Of a DNA stretch of 5,646 bases, positions 5,518 to 5,646 are shown one piece after another. Both the position numbers and the translations under genes were made by a program. The first letter of the stretch is position 1. Each line of letters begins with the position of its first letter. Origin of the DNA: an uncultured Veillonella sp. (lineage in GTDB: Bacteria; Bacillota; Negativicutes; Veillonellales; Veillonellaceae). The DNA lies in assembly GCA_900552715.1 (NCBI GenBank), contig USAV01000110.1, positions 1 through 5,646 on the forward strand, in the 5' to 3' direction. The notes below the pieces were generated by a model, which worked only from the letters and a program-made list of their open reading frames with translations, was not told the origin of the DNA and ran no database searches.

Positions 5518-5646
5518 TTAAGAAAACACCAATTGCATTGCCTCTTGAATGGATTTAACGCCTCTAATCTTGATAGAACTATCATTATCCTTGATTTGTT
5601 TATAATTGCCTTCAGGGATAATAAACTTTTTAAAGCCTAATTTCTT
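5518..5646 (-). CDS. radA: RadA DNA repair/recombination protein, C-terminal 42 residues (5' part outside window)
   Basis: The open frame enters from the right edge and ends with TAA at 5520-5518. It encodes KKLGFKKFIIPEGNY followed by a stretch ending IKIRGVKSIQEAMQLVFS. This is the usual end of RadA (Sms), in the Lon-protease-like C-terminal domain, where LGF, a conserved I-(I/V)-P and a late G-V-x-(S/T)-(I/L)-x-E-A are typical. RadA is a RecA-like ATPase and helicase that helps process recombination intermediates. Catalytic motifs lie outside the window, so the call rests on the C-terminal pattern plus the neighbouring yacL, the same order as in Firmicutes genomes. It is the most upstream gene of the operon visible here, and no terminator separates it from yacL. 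Confidence 0.85.
   Translation of the reverse strand, partial: KKLGFKKFIIPEGNYKQIKDNDSSIKIRGVKSIQEAMQLVFS

Noticed and set aside
1..5646. Mobile element, phage, defence or biosynthetic system
   Set aside because: I saw no transposase, integrase, tRNA gene, repeat array, attachment-site repeats or foreign-looking composition. All genes are conserved housekeeping genes plus one transporter.

Overview
The window is an ordinary low-GC bacterial chromosome segment with every gene on the minus strand. Read in the direction of transcription (right to left) it holds: the 3' end of radA, a YacL-type membrane PIN/TRAM protein, a fused ispDF, gltX, a bile-acid:sodium symporter (BASS) family transporter, and a cysteine-responsive T-box leader with the first 73 codons of cysS. 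The order radA-yacL-ispD/F-gltX-cysS is the conserved Firmicutes block known from Bacillus subtilis (radA-disA-yacL-ispD-ispF-gltX-cysE-cysS). Here disA is not between radA and yacL, ispD and ispF are one gene, and a transporter sits where B. subtilis has cysE. Low GC, strong AGGAGG ribosome binding sites and the T-box point to Firmicutes. The protein sequences look most like Negativicutes, probably Veillonella, but that is a judgement from memory and no search was run.

Region by region: 5646-1720 is one tight operon (radA, yacL, ispDF, gltX). Its spacings are 15 nt, a 17-nt overlap and 2 nt, and it closes with a clean intrinsic terminator at 1669-1700. A sigma-A promoter with an extended -10 (1661-1633) starts immediately after that terminator and drives the transporter (1587-634). 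The transporter is followed by an unusually long two-part hairpin (620-546) ending in a T-rich tract. Two bases further on lies a consensus promoter (532-504) for cysS. Its leader, about 257 nt long, is a T-box riboswitch with a UGC (Cys) specifier, a UGGA tRNA-end-binding bulge, and mutually exclusive antiterminator and terminator hairpins.

The genes serve housekeeping roles: DNA recombination and repair (RadA), probable RNA binding or cleavage at the membrane (YacL), isoprenoid precursor synthesis (IspDF), glutamyl- and cysteinyl-tRNA charging (GltX, CysS), and sodium-coupled uptake of an unknown organic anion.

I see no mobile element, CRISPR array, RNA gene other than the T-box leader, or obviously new system. 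The points most worth a second look are a ribosome binding site plus ATG exactly at the IspD/IspF domain border, the transporter in the cysE slot, the missing disA, and the long hairpin at 546-620.
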